From Stutzerimonas kunmingensis (GTDB lineage: Bacteria > Pseudomonadota > Gammaproteobacteria > Pseudomonadales > Pseudomonadaceae): a DNA stretch of 64,000 bases. The stretch lies in the NCBI RefSeq assembly GCF_021432085.1, contig NZ_CP090366.1, forward strand, positions 3,534,001-3,598,000, read 5' to 3'. Below are positions 7,748 through 19,884 of the stretch, one piece after another (the first letter of the stretch is position 1; each line of letters begins with the position of its first letter). Under the pieces are notes generated by a model, which saw only the letters and a program-made list of their open reading frames with translations, was not told the DNA's origin and ran no database searches. A program made the position numbers and the translations under genes.

Positions 7748-9061
7748 ATGTCCAACTTCCGTATTCTTCTGACCGGCGCCGTTCTAGCTGCTCTGGCAGG
7801 TTGCAGCGAAACGGCCAAGCTTCCGGTGGAATCCGGATACGGCCCGACACCGGCGCTGCCGGAGCCAAACAAGACAGTCCTGCCCACGGTGCACATCGCC
7901 CCCGCCAAAGGCTGGCCGCAAGATGGCAAACCGCAGGCGGCGGCCGGTCTGCGCGTGGCGGCGTTCGCCCGTGACCTGGACCATCCCCGCTGGCTCCATG
8001 TGCTGCCCAATGGCGATGTGCTGGTGGCGGAATCGGACGCACCGCCGAAGCAACAGAGCCAGGGACTGCGCGGCTGGATTGCCAGCAAGATCATGGCCCG
8101 CGCTGGCTCCGGAGGCCCCAGCGCCAACCGCATCACCCTGCTGCGCGATCGTGACGGCGATGGCGTGGCGGAACAGCGCACGGTGTTTCTGGAAAACCTT
8201 AACTCCCCGTTCGGTATGGCGTTGGTAGGCAACCACTTCTACGTCGCCAACACGGACGCGCTGCTGCGCTTTCCCTATACGCCCGGCACCACCCGTATCA
8301 CTGCGAACGGCGAGAAGGTCGTGGACCTACCCGCTGGGCCGATCAATCACCACTGGACCAAGAACGTCATTGCCAGCCAGGACGGCAGCCGCCTCTATGT
8401 CACCAGCGGCTCCAACAGCAACGTGGCGGAGAACGGCATGCAGGCCGAAGAGAACCGCGCAGCGATTCTCGAGGTGGATCCGCAAGCCAGGAGCATGCGT
8501 CTGTTCGCTTCAGGCCTGCGCAACCCCAATGGCCTAGCCTGGCAACCGAACAGCGGAGCGCTATGGACCACCGTCAACGAGCGCGACGAGATCGGCAGCG
8601 ACCTGGTGCCGGACTACATGACCTCGGTGAAGGACGGCGGATTCTACGGGTGGCCCTACAGCTACTTCGGCCAGCACATCGACGAGCGCGTGCAGCCCCA
8701 GCGCCCGGATCTGGTCGAGCGTGCCATTGTCCCGGACTATGCACTGGGCGCGCATACTGCCTCGCTCGGCCTGGCCTTCTACGAAGGCACGCTGCTGCCG
8801 CAGCACTACCGCCACGGCGCGTTCGTTGGTCAGCACGGCTCCTGGAACCGCAAGCCGCGCAGTGGCTATAAGGTGGTTTTCATCCCCTTCCGCGACGGCA
8901 TGCCGGCTGGGCAGGCAGAGGATGTGCTGACCGGCTTCGTCAACGAGGCAGGAGAGGCAATGGGTCGCCCGGTAGGCGTCGCCGTGGACAAGACCGGGGC
9001 CGTGCTGGTGGCCGACGATGTCGGCAACGTGGTCTGGCGCGTCACCCCTGATGACCGTTGA
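7748..9061 (+). CDS. PQQ-dependent sugar dehydrogenase-like lipoprotein (sorbosone dehydrogenase family)
   Basis: A 437-residue predicted lipoprotein with signal sequence and lipobox ending at Cys19 (AALAGC). The mature part is a six-bladed beta-propeller of the soluble glucose / L-sorbosone dehydrogenase family. Recognisable pieces are [81 protein letters not shown] and [20 protein letters not shown]. These enzymes use pyrroloquinoline quinone to oxidise sugars or aldehydes in the periplasm. The natural substrate is unknown. It directly follows mgtC by 32 bases, possibly co-transcribed. Confidence 0.88.
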   Translation: MSNFRILLTGAVLAALAGCSETAKLPVESGYGPTPALPEPNKTVLPTVHIAPAKGWPQDGKPQAAAGLRVAAFARDLDHPRWLHVLPNGDVLVAESDAPPKQQSQGLRGWIASKIMARAGSGGPSANRITLLRDRDGDGVAEQRTVFLENLNSPFGMALVGNHFYVANTDALLRFPYTPGTTRITANGEKVVDLPAGPINHHWTKNVIASQDGSRLYVTSGSNSNVAENGMQAEENRAAILEVDPQARSMRLFASGLRNPNGLAWQPNSGALWTTVNERDEIGSDLVPDYMTSVKDGGFYGWPYSYFGQHIDERVQPQRPDLVERAIVPDYALGAHTASLGLAFYEGTLLPQHYRHGAFVGQHGSWNRKPRSGYKVVFIPFRDGMPAGQAEDVLTGFVNEAGEAMGRPVGVAVDKTGAVLVADDVGNVVWRVTPDDR

Positions 9062-9143
9062 TACCGTCGCCCGCTGATCCGTTGAACCTTGCCGGACGCC
9101 GTATGGCCATAAAGGTAACGTCCATACGCAACGAGGCACTCCC

Positions 9144-9485
9144 ATGATCAAGCGCGCCATCTACATCTTCGCCCCTGTCGTGCTGCTCGCCGGCTGTTCC
9201 GGCAATGTGCAGAACCCGGTAGACCGCATCACCTTCCGTGACGAGCCACTGGTACGCGATGTGGAGACCGGCATGTCTCAGGAGCAGGTACTGGCCATCG
9301 GTGGGGAGCCCTCGAAGGCCGCAGCTCGCACTGTAGTGCCAGGCGTCTGCCACGATTACATCCTCAATCGCGATGGCCATCAGCAACCTTATTACGTCAG
9401 TTTCGATGGCTCCGGCCGCGTGGACGGCCAGGGCTTCCTGACCTGCGATCAGCTTGAGGAAAACCAGCGCAAACTGCATCGCTGA
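9144..9485 (+). CDS. osmE: Osmotically inducible lipoprotein OsmE
   Basis: A 113-residue lipoprotein. The signal peptide ends at Cys18 (LLAGC), and the mature domain has the BamE/SmpA-like fold pattern VRDVETGMSQEQVLAIGGEPS, followed by NRDGHQQPYYVSFDGSGRV and a C-terminal FLTCDQ. This matches OsmE of Pseudomonas and enterics closely from memory. Expression of the family is osmotic and stationary-phase dependent. The next genes are the Rho_N-domain protein and the ferritin-like protein, the same order as around P. aeruginosa PA4876-PA4880, which suggests a stress-gene neighbourhood. Confidence 0.88.
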   Translation: MIKRAIYIFAPVVLLAGCSGNVQNPVDRITFRDEPLVRDVETGMSQEQVLAIGGEPSKAAARTVVPGVCHDYILNRDGHQQPYYVSFDGSGRVDGQGFLTCDQLEENQRKLHR

Positions 9486-9492
9486 CAGCCGG

Positions 9493-9523
9493 GCACAGGC
9501 GCGAGCACGCTTCGGGCCTGTGC
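9493..9523 (+). terminator. Hairpin after osmE
   Basis: GCACAGGC and GCCTGTGC form an 8-bp stem with a 15-base loop, eight bases after the osmE stop. Only weak U content follows. It may be a terminator or 3'-end stabiliser, placed before the ribosome-binding site of the next gene. Confidence 0.45.
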
Positions 9524-9552
9524 ATTCAACGCTCCCCTTGAAGGAGACCAGC

Positions 9553-9951
9553 ATGCCTCGTGGAGAAAAAACCAAGTACACCGACAAGCAGCAACGCAAG
9601 GCCGAACACATTGAGGAAGGCTACGAGAAGCGTGGCGTCCCCGAGGACGAGGCCGAAGCGCGCGCATGGGCGACGGTCAACAAGCAATCCGGCGGCGGAG
9701 AACGCAAAGGGGGCTCGGGCAGGAGCAAGGGCGAGACCGCCAAGCGGGCTGAGCGCAAGGACTCGGCCCACCGCGCAGCCGATGCCCGCCAGGGCAAATC
9801 ACCAAACAAGGGTTCGGCACGAAGCTCGACATCGACCAGCACGGCGCTTGCCGACATGACCCGCGACCAGCTCATGGAAAAGGCCCGCGAGCGGGACATT
9901 CGTGGCCGCTCGAAGATGCGCAAGAACGAACTGCTACGGGCGCTGAGCTGA
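9553..9951 (+). CDS. Rho_N-domain, low-complexity basic protein ('plasmid stabilization protein' family)
   Basis: A 132-residue, strongly charged protein. Residues 1-45 match the family often labelled plasmid stabilization protein (RGEKTKYTDKQQRKAEHIEEGYE, with RAWATVNKQSGGG). The middle, about 46-97, is Lys/Ser/Arg/Gly-rich and disordered. Residues about 98-130 are a SAP/Rho_N-like helix-extended-helix motif (LADMTRDQLMEKARE, then GRSKMRKNELLRAL), which binds nucleic acids in other proteins. AAGGAG at 9541-9546 fixes the ATG. The family label is historical and no plasmid role is implied; a DNA- or RNA-binding stress protein is a fair inference. Confidence 0.75.
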   Translation: MPRGEKTKYTDKQQRKAEHIEEGYEKRGVPEDEAEARAWATVNKQSGGGERKGGSGRSKGETAKRAERKDSAHRAADARQGKSPNKGSARSSTSTSTALADMTRDQLMEKARERDIRGRSKMRKNELLRALS

Positions 9952-9962
9952 GGACTGAGGGC

Positions 9963-10094
9963 ATGCCGATGATTGACCAAACCGCTCCGAAAGAGGGCAA
10001 TCCCAAGCGCGAGGACCCAGGCGATCCTGTGCCGATTGATGAGCCGGGTGAGCCTGAGCCGGCGCCCTCACCGCCGGACGAGCCCCACCGCTAA
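9963..10094 (+). CDS. Small acidic proline-rich ORF
   Basis: A 43-codon frame starting MPMIDQTAPKEGNP and continuing as repeated Pro-Glu/Asp units (DPGDPVPIDEPGEPEPAP) to DEPHR and TAA. It begins 11 bases after the Rho_N-domain gene and ends 78 bases before the ferritin-like gene. A weak purine-rich stretch (GAGGACTGAGGG) precedes the start. An in-frame second ATG at 9969 would give 41 residues. It is low-complexity and probably disordered. I do not recognise a characterised family. The acidic character may complement the basic protein encoded just upstream, which is speculation. Confidence 0.45.
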   Translation: MPMIDQTAPKEGNPKREDPGDPVPIDEPGEPEPAPSPPDEPHR

Positions 10095-10172
10095 ACTTTT
10101 CGCCAGCATCCTGTTCTCAAACTGGGAACCGTGAATCACCGCGTCCGCGGTGAACCAGACCAGGAGATGGCG

Positions 10173-10706
10173 ATGAGCTACGTACAATTGAGCGATAAAC
10201 AGAGCCTGCGCGAGCGGGCTCGTCAACATGTCGAGAATGGCGCCGTCACCGAGAGTTACTCGGCCGATCGAGAAGTCGTGATCAATCTGCTGAACGAAGC
10301 GCTGGCGACCGAACTGGTTTGCTATCTGCGCTACAAGCGCCACTACTACATGGCCACAGGGCTGAAATCCAGCGCCGCCGCGGACGAGTTCCTCGAGCAC
10401 GCTAATGAGGAGCAGGAGCACGCAGATCGGCTGGCCGAGCGCATCGTCCAACTGGGTGGCGCGCCGGACTTCAACCCCGACGGCCTGACGGAGCGCGCCC
10501 ACGCGCAGTACGCCGAAGGCAACGGCCTGCGCGACATGGTTTTCGAGAACCTGGTGGCCGAACGCATCGCCATCGACAGCTACCGCGAGATCGTGCAGTA
10601 CATCGGTGACAAGGATCCGACCACCCGCCGCATCTTCGAGGACATCCTCGCTCAGGAAGAAGAGCACGCCGATGATCTGGCTGGCCTGCTGGACGGCATG
10701 AACTAG
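10173..10706 (+). CDS. Ferritin-like / bacterioferritin-family protein (PA4880-like)
   Basis: A 177-residue four-helix-bundle protein. The di-iron ferroxidase ligand pattern is complete: Glu47, Glu80-x2-His83, Glu130 and Glu162-x2-His165. It therefore probably oxidises and stores iron, or protects against peroxide. There is no clear haem-binding methionine equivalent to Met52 of classic bacterioferritin. The ATG at 10173 is chosen because CAGGAG lies directly before the alternative ATG at 10167, giving correct spacing only for 10173. It is the last gene before the convergent dcw cluster, and a bidirectional terminator separates them. Confidence 0.88.
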   Translation: MSYVQLSDKQSLRERARQHVENGAVTESYSADREVVINLLNEALATELVCYLRYKRHYYMATGLKSSAAADEFLEHANEEQEHADRLAERIVQLGGAPDFNPDGLTERAHAQYAEGNGLRDMVFENLVAERIAIDSYREIVQYIGDKDPTTRRIFEDILAQEEEHADDLAGLLDGMN

Positions 10707-10779
10707 CCCAGGACCTGCCGGCGCCTCGCTGAAGCAGGCGGCACGCCATTCCCGTCAGCTTTTCAGCGAAACATAAAAA

Positions 10780-10801
10780 AAGGCCACCCTAGGGTGGCCT
10801 T
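10780..10801. terminator. Bidirectional intrinsic terminator, ferritin-like gene / lpxC
   Basis: A perfect palindrome with arms AAGGCCACCCT and AGGGTGGCCTT. On the minus strand it is followed by a run of seven Ts, making a strong intrinsic terminator for the dcw-lpxC transcript. On the plus strand it is followed by TAAATTTT, a weaker U-tract for the ferritin-like gene. Confidence 0.9.
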
Positions 10802-10825
10802 AAATTTTAGGAAGAGAGGTACAGC

Positions 10826-11776
<951 letters not shown>

Positions 11777-11792
11777 TCAACAATTGGCGGCG

Positions 11793-11801
11793 ATAATAGC
11801 A
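11793..11801 (-). promoter_or_regulatory. Putative extended -10 promoter of lpxC
   Basis: Read on the minus strand, TGCTATTAT is an extended -10 element 55 bases before the lpxC ATG. No good -35 lies at 16-18 bp, which fits the TGn type. It would let lpxC be transcribed apart from the upstream division genes. Confidence 0.45.
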
Positions 11802-11852
11802 GAAGCCAACTTTGCTGAACACCAATCACAACGATACCCCTGATAAATTCAA

Positions 11853-13040
11853 TCAATCGGCCTGACGACGCAGAAACGCGGGAATGTCCAGATAATCCAG
11901 ATCTTCCTGCGGATTCAGCTTGGCTGCGGTGGCAGCTGCATGCGCCTGATTACGCATCACGGTCGGACGCTCGAGGTCACGATAATTGACCGCGGCCTGC
12001 TCATGCTGACGCGGTGCCGGAGCGGCGGAAGCGGCAACAGAGGTCTGCACGGTGTTGTCGACGACCTTGACCGGCTTTTCATTGCGCGGACCGAGCCCGG
12101 TAGCGACCACGGTGACATGCAGCTCATCTGCCATATCCGGATCGATCACGGCGCCAACCTTGACGGTGGCCTCATCGGACGCGAAGGCCTCGATGATTTC
12201 GCCCACGGCAGCGTACTCGCCGAGCGAAAGGTCCAGGCCAGCAGTGATGTTGACCAGAATGCCACGTGCGCCTTGCAGGTTGACGTCTTCCAGCAGCGGG
12301 TTGCGAATGGCAGCCTCGGTGGCTTCGCGAGCACGGTTCGGACCGGTGGCGCAACCAGTGCCCATCATCGCCATACCCATCTCGCCCATAACGGTCTTGA
12401 CGTCGGCGAAGTCGACGTTCATCAGGCCCGGACGCTGCATGATGTCGGAGATGCCACGGACCGCACCGGCCAGTACGTCATCAGCCTTGGCGAAAGCGGC
12501 CAGCAGGCTGGCGTCCTTGCCGAGGATGGTCAGCAACTTCTCGTTGGGGATAGTGATCAGCGAATCGACGCAATCGGACAGCGCACGGATACCTTCGTCG
12601 GCCACCTGCATGCGACGACGACCCTCGAAGGGGAACGGACGGGTGACCACGGCGACGGTAAGGATGCCCATTTCCTTGGCTACCGAAGCGATGATCGGCG
12701 CAGCGCCGGTACCGGTGCCGCCGCCCATGCCGGTGGTGATGAACACCATGTCCGCACCTTCCAGTACTTCGGCGATGCGCTCACGATCTTCCATCGCCGC
12801 CTGGCGACCGATGTCCGGATTGGTACCGGCACCCAGACCTTTGGTGATGGCCGAGCCGAGCTGCAGCACGGTGCGTGCTTCAACTTTCTTCAGCGCCTGG
12901 GCGTCAGTGTTGGCGCAGATGAATTCGACGCCTTCGACGTTATTGCGAACCATGTGGTTCACGGCATTGCCGCCACCGCCACCGACACCGATGACCTTGA
13001 TGACTGCACTTTGCGGGGTATGATCTACGAGTTCGAACAT
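11853..13040 (-). CDS. ftsZ: Cell division protein FtsZ
   Basis: A 395-residue tubulin-like GTPase that forms the cytokinetic ring. The nucleotide loop GVGGGGGNAVNHM (residues 18-30) and the tubulin signature GMGGGTGTGAAP (about 107-118) are intact. A proline/alanine/glutamine-rich linker begins near residue 320. The conserved C-terminal peptide DYLDIPAFLRRQAD, which binds FtsA and ZipA, is complete. The gene follows ftsA after a 49-base gap with a purine-rich Shine-Dalgarno (GGAGAGAGGGAA). ATG at 13040 begins MFELVDHT as in other pseudomonads. Confidence 0.98.
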   Translation of the reverse strand: MFELVDHTPQSAVIKVIGVGGGGGNAVNHMVRNNVEGVEFICANTDAQALKKVEARTVLQLGSAITKGLGAGTNPDIGRQAAMEDRERIAEVLEGADMVFITTGMGGGTGTGAAPIIASVAKEMGILTVAVVTRPFPFEGRRRMQVADEGIRALSDCVDSLITIPNEKLLTILGKDASLLAAFAKADDVLAGAVRGISDIMQRPGLMNVDFADVKTVMGEMGMAMMGTGCATGPNRAREATEAAIRNPLLEDVNLQGARGILVNITAGLDLSLGEYAAVGEIIEAFASDEATVKVGAVIDPDMADELHVTVVATGLGPRNEKPVKVVDNTVQTSVAASAAPAPRQHEQAAVNYRDLERPTVMRNQAHAAATAAKLNPQEDLDYLDIPAFLRRQAD

Positions 13041-13089
13041 TTCCCTCTCTCCTTCCAGCTTTCTAGTTTTGGTTGTTACAGCGCACTGC

Positions 13090-14346
13090 TTAAAAATTGC
13101 CCTGGATCCAGCCCTTGAGCCGGTCCAGAACAGACGTCTTTGGTTCGTCGGCGAAACTGCCGATGCCAGACACGGGAATGCCGTCGGCCTGCTTTTGCAG
13201 TCCGTACAGCAACAGGCCCACGCCCGTTGAATAGATGGGGTTACGTACTACGTCGCTCAGTCCCTTGACGCTGTGCGGCACGCCCAGGCGCACCGGCATG
13301 TGAAAGATTTCCTCGGCCAGGTCGACGGCTCCTTCCATCTTCGCTGTACCGCCTGTGAGAACGATCCCGGCCGGGACCAGATCCTCGTATCCGCTACGAC
13401 GCAGCTCGGCCTGGATCAGAGTGAACAGCTCGTCATAGCGCGGCTCGACCACCTCTGCCAGAGCCTGCCGCGAGAGTTCGCGCGGTGGGCGATCGCCGAC
13501 GCTGGGAACCTTGATGGTCTCGCCTGCACCGGCCAGCTTGGCCAACGCGCAAGCATAACGAATCTTGATCTCTTCGGCATACTGGGTCGGCGTGCGCAAT
13601 GCCATGGCGATGTCGTTGGTGACCTGATCGCCGGCGATCGGGATGACCGCGGTATGACGAATCGCGCCTTCGGTGAAAATGCAGATGTCGGTAGTGCCGC
13701 CGCCGATGTCCACCAGGCAGACGCCCAGCTCTTTTTCATCGTCGGTCAGTACCGCGTGTGCAGAGGCCAGTTGCTCCAGGATGATGTCATCCACTTCCAG
13801 GCCGCAGCGACGCACGCACTTCTCGACATTCTGCGCCGCATTCACCGCGCAGGTGACCACATGGACCTTGGCCTCGAGGCGCACGCCGGACATGCCCAGC
13901 GGTTCGCGCACACCTTCCTGGTTGTCGATCACGTAATCCTGCGGCAGCGTATGCAGCACGCGCTGGTCCGCTGGAATGGCCACAGCCTGGGCGGCGTCAA
14001 GTACCCGCTCCAGGTCCGCGGCGCTGACTTCACGGTCGCGGATCGCGACGATGCCATGGGAGTTCAGGCTGCGAATGTGGTTGCCCGCCAGGCCGACGAA
14101 GGCCGAATGGATGCGGCAGCCAGCCATCAGCTGAGCTTCTTCGATAGCGCGCTGAACCGACTGCACGGTGGATTCGATATTGACCACCACGCCCTTCTTC
14201 AACCCGCGCGAAGGATGGGTACCGATTCCCACGATTTCCAGCTCACCATCGGCAGTCACCTCACCCACCAGCGCCACCACCTTGGAGGTGCCGATGTCCA
14301 GGCCGACGATCATCTTGCCGCTTTGCACGCTCGACATGTGTTTCAT
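13090..14346 (-). CDS. ftsA: Cell division protein FtsA
   Basis: A 418-residue actin-fold ATPase that tethers FtsZ to the inner membrane. The first phosphate loop GLDIGTSKVVALVGE is near residue 15, and the second, VCLVDIGGGTTDICIF, is near residue 205. The C-terminal amphipathic membrane-targeting helix is visible as VLDRLKGWIQGNF. Length is normal. It lies three bases after ftsQ and 49 bases before ftsZ in the same transcript order. Confidence 0.97.
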   Translation of the reverse strand: MKHMSSVQSGKMIVGLDIGTSKVVALVGEVTADGELEIVGIGTHPSRGLKKGVVVNIESTVQSVQRAIEEAQLMAGCRIHSAFVGLAGNHIRSLNSHGIVAIRDREVSAADLERVLDAAQAVAIPADQRVLHTLPQDYVIDNQEGVREPLGMSGVRLEAKVHVVTCAVNAAQNVEKCVRRCGLEVDDIILEQLASAHAVLTDDEKELGVCLVDIGGGTTDICIFTEGAIRHTAVIPIAGDQVTNDIAMALRTPTQYAEEIKIRYACALAKLAGAGETIKVPSVGDRPPRELSRQALAEVVEPRYDELFTLIQAELRRSGYEDLVPAGIVLTGGTAKMEGAVDLAEEIFHMPVRLGVPHSVKGLSDVVRNPIYSTGVGLLLYGLQKQADGIPVSGIGSFADEPKTSVLDRLKGWIQGNF

Positions 14347-14349
14347 TCC

Positions 14350-15207
14350 TCAATTCTTCGCAGCGACGGTCGTATCCGTCACAGTCGGGACCGGCTCATG
14401 CCAGGCGACGGCCAGGCCGTTCGCATAGCGCAGATCGATCCGTGCGATCTTCTCGCTTTCCTGCTCCAGCGCCTTTTGATAGATGGCGGTGAAGCGACGC
14501 ATTTTTTCTACAACCTGGTCCCGCCCCAGCAGCAACTCGACGCCCTGGTTGGTGGTCAGGAACCAGCTTCCACGCTCGCGCAGCTCCAGACGGGAAATGG
14601 AGAATCCCAGTGGGCGCAGCATCTGGCTGAGCATCTGGTATTGCTGCATGACACGCTGTTGGGCCCGCTTCGGACCATATAAATGTGGCAAGTGTTCATA
14701 TCGGGTCAGGTCATCCGGCGAGAAAGCCTGCCCTTTATTGTTAAGCAATGCTTCGCCCCCCCAGCGGGCAATCGGCAATTGCTCATCCAGCCGCACCATC
14801 ACCTGGTCCGGCCAGACGCGGCGGACTTCGACATGAGCGATCCACGGCATCTGTTCCAGTTGGTGGCGCATGCCGTTCAGATCAACCTTGAAGAAGCTCT
14901 GCTCGACGAAAGGCGCTATGCGCTGCTGGACCGCCTCGCGACTCACATAGCCCAGTTCGCCCTGCACACTGACCTTGGCGATCGGCCGATCGGCATAGGG
15001 CAGCAGCCGCTCGCCCAGCTCGTAAAGCCCGACCGCCAACCCGACCAGTAGCACCGGCCAGACGAAACGCTTCAGCCCGACGAGGCTCGGCTTCGGCAGG
15101 CGCTGCGACAGCGGCTGCGGTTGCACCAGGCGGCTCGCACCCCGTTGCGCGGGCTTGCGCGAGGCGCGGCCGCTTCCGGGTTGCGAATGGCGCAGCGTGG
15201 CGATCAT
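14350..15207 (-). CDS. ftsQ: Cell division protein FtsQ
   Basis: A 285-residue bitopic divisome protein that bridges early (FtsK) and late (FtsL, FtsB, FtsI) components. It has a basic cytoplasmic N-terminus (to about residue 45), one transmembrane helix ([19 protein letters not shown]), then a periplasmic POTRA domain starting [20 protein letters not shown] and a beta-domain ending near [12 protein letters not shown]. It begins two bases after the ddlB stop, so the two genes are translationally adjacent. Confidence 0.95.
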   Translation of the reverse strand: MIATLRHSQPGSGRASRKPAQRGASRLVQPQPLSQRLPKPSLVGLKRFVWPVLLVGLAVGLYELGERLLPYADRPIAKVSVQGELGYVSREAVQQRIAPFVEQSFFKVDLNGMRHQLEQMPWIAHVEVRRVWPDQVMVRLDEQLPIARWGGEALLNNKGQAFSPDDLTRYEHLPHLYGPKRAQQRVMQQYQMLSQMLRPLGFSISRLELRERGSWFLTTNQGVELLLGRDQVVEKMRRFTAIYQKALEQESEKIARIDLRYANGLAVAWHEPVPTVTDTTVAAKN

Positions 15208-15209
15208 GG

Positions 15210-17600
<2,391 letters not shown>

Positions 17601-17608
<8 letters not shown>

Positions 17609-18671
17609 GGGCCACCTCCAGACAGATATCGACCACGCTGCGGGTGGCGTCGGGCCGGGCCAGACGGCGCGCGATAGCGCCCATGGCCTTGAGTTTTTCC
17701 GGCTGCATCATTACCTCGGTCAGCTGAGCGGCAAGCACGGCCGCATCAGTCTTGGCTTGCGGCAGAAGGACGGCAGCGCCCTCCTTCGCCAGATATTCGG
17801 CATTGCGTGTCTGGTGGTCGTCGATCGCATGGGGCAGCGGCACCAGAAAAGATGGCAACCCAGCGGCGGCAAGCTCGCAAACGGTGAGCGCTCCGGCACG
17901 ACAGATGACCAGATCGGCCCAGGCGTAGGCCCGCGCCATGTCCTTGATGAAGGGCGCGACTTCCGCCTCGACGCCGACCTCGGCATAACGCTGCGTGGTG
18001 ATATCGGCGTGCTGCTTGCCGGCCTGATGAAACACCTGCGGCCGCGCATCCGCCGGTACCTGGGCGAGCGCGGCGGGCAGCAGTTTGTTCAGCGGTTCGG
18101 CACCGAGACTGCCGCCCAGTACCAGGAGGCGCGGGCGACGATGCGCAAGGGCATCGCGGGGCGTCTCGAGGAACAGCTCCTCACGCACCGGATTGCCGGT
18201 GGTGCGGCGCTTGGCGCTGGCCTTGAAGGTTTCCGGGAAGGCTTCGCAGACGCGACTGGAAAGCGGCGCGAGGCAACGATTGGCGGTCCCAGCGACGGCG
18301 TTCTGTTCGTGAATCACCAGGGGTACCCCGGCCAGCTTGGCAGCCAGTCCGCCCGGACCGGTAACGTAGCCGCCCATCCCCAGCACGCAGACCGGTTGCA
18401 GCTCGCGCACGATGCGACGCGCCTGGAACAGCGAGCGAATCAACTGCAGCGGTGCCTTGATCAGCGAAACGATGCCCTTGCCGCGCAATCCGCTGACCTG
18501 AATCAGATGCAGCGGCAGGCCAGCGGCGGGTACCAGTTCGTTCTCGATGCCGCGCGGCGTGCCGAGCCAGTGCACGGAGTAGCCGCGGGCCTGGAACTCA
18601 CGAGCACAGGCGAGCGCCGGGAAAACGTGGCCACCGGTGCCGCCGGCCATGATCAGTACATTAGCGGCCAT
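17601..18671 (-). CDS. murG: UDP-GlcNAc:undecaprenyl-pyrophosphoryl-MurNAc-pentapeptide GlcNAc transferase
   Basis: A 356-residue GT-B glycosyltransferase that converts lipid I to lipid II at the inner face of the cytoplasmic membrane. The N-terminal glycine-rich loop [13 protein letters not shown] spans residues 8-20. Further family motifs are [40 protein letters not shown] and the UDP-binding [18 protein letters not shown]. It overlaps ftsW by 11 bases and murC by eight. Confidence 0.97.
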
Positions 18672-19884
18672 GGGCGACCTCCTTGGCCGGCGGCTCGGCG
18701 AAATCGGCCTCGTCGAACTCGGTGTCCTCGCTGCCCAGCACGGTGCGGCTTTCCCATTCGATGCGCAGCAGCAGCGCCATGCTTGCGCAGGTCACCACCA
18801 GCGAGCTGCCGCCATAACTGAGGAACGGCAGCGTCAGGCCCTTGGTTGGCAGCAGACCTACGTTTACTCCCACGTTGATCAGGAACTGTCCCAGCCAGAG
18901 GAACGCCATCCCCCAGGCCACATACGCCGCGAAGAACTGCCGGGCCTTCTCTGCCCACAGACCGATATACAGTGCGCGAACGCCGACGAAGGCGAACAGC
19001 GCGATGGTCGCCAGTGCGCCGACCATGCCCAGCTCTTCGGCCAGTACGGAGAATACGAAGTCGGTATGCGCCTCGGGCAGGTAGAACTGCTTTTGCACGC
19101 TATTACCCAGGCCGACGCCGAACCATTCCCCGCGGCCGAAGGCGATGAGCGCCTGGGTCAGCTGGTAGCCGGCGCCGTACTGATCAGCCCAGGGGTCGGT
19201 GAAAGTGATCAGGCGCTGCAGACGGTATTCCTGGGTCTGCACCAACACCACCACGGCACCCACCGCGGCGATCACCAGCAGACTGAAGCGGATCATGCCA
19301 ACACCACCGAGGAACAACATCGCCACTGCGGCGCCCATCATGACCACGGTCGCACCGAAATCGGGCTCCAGCAGCAACAGGAATGCCATGGGCAGCAGGA
19401 CCAGGAAGGGTTTGGCAAAGCCCCACATGCTTTCGCGAACTTCCTCTTGCCGGCGCACCAGATAGCCGGCCAGGTAGATCACCACGAAGACTTTCGCCAG
19501 CTCGGACGGCTGCACGTTGAAGGCGCCGAAACCGATCCAGCGCATCGAACCGTTCACTTCCCGGCCGATTCCCGGCAGCAGGACCAGGATCAGCAGGCCG
19601 AACGCCGCCAGCAGCAGCATCCAGTCCAGGCGTTGCCAGACCGACAGCGGTACCAGCAGCATCGCAATTCCCGCGCCGAGGCCCAGCGCCACATAAACCA
19701 GATGGCGACTCATGTGATACAGCGGATTGCCGGCATTGACCGCCGCGACTTCGGACGACGCCGAAGTGATCATCACCAGACCCAGGCCAAGCAAAGCCAG
19801 ACAGCCGGCGAGCATGGGGAAGTCAAGATCCAGACCGCGGCGGCCGAACAAGGGCGAAGGAGCATGGCGCAGGAAGGCGAGCAT
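18661..19884 (-). CDS. ftsW: Peptidoglycan glycosyltransferase FtsW
   Basis: A 407-residue SEDS-family polytopic membrane protein that polymerises septal glycan together with FtsI. About ten hydrophobic helices are visible. Family marks are the periplasmic segment WADQYGAGYQLTQALIAFGRGEWFGVGLG and the late motif LPTKGLTLPFLSYGGSSLV. The ATG at 19884 overlaps the murD stop by one base (TGATG) and gives the usual N-terminus. The frame stays open another 39 codons upstream inside murD, but that part has no likeness to FtsW. Confidence 0.95.
   Translation of the reverse strand: MLAFLRHAPSPLFGRRGLDLDFPMLAGCLALLGLGLVMITSASSEVAAVNAGNPLYHMSRHLVYVALGLGAGIAMLLVPLSVWQRLDWMLLLAAFGLLILVLLPGIGREVNGSMRWIGFGAFNVQPSELAKVFVVIYLAGYLVRRQEEVRESMWGFAKPFLVLLPMAFLLLLEPDFGATVVMMGAAVAMLFLGGVGMIRFSLLVIAAVGAVVVLVQTQEYRLQRLITFTDPWADQYGAGYQLTQALIAFGRGEWFGVGLGNSVQKQFYLPEAHTDFVFSVLAEELGMVGALATIALFAFVGVRALYIGLWAEKARQFFAAYVAWGMAFLWLGQFLINVGVNVGLLPTKGLTLPFLSYGGSSLVVTCASMALLLRIEWESRTVLGSEDTEFDEADFAEPPAKEVAHGR

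Noticed and set aside
11940-13118. Long plus-strand open frames opposite ftsZ and ftsA
   Set aside because: High-GC third-position bias opens long antisense frames; they have no family likeness and lie wholly over certain genes. The same holds opposite murE, hisD, murA and the mla genes.
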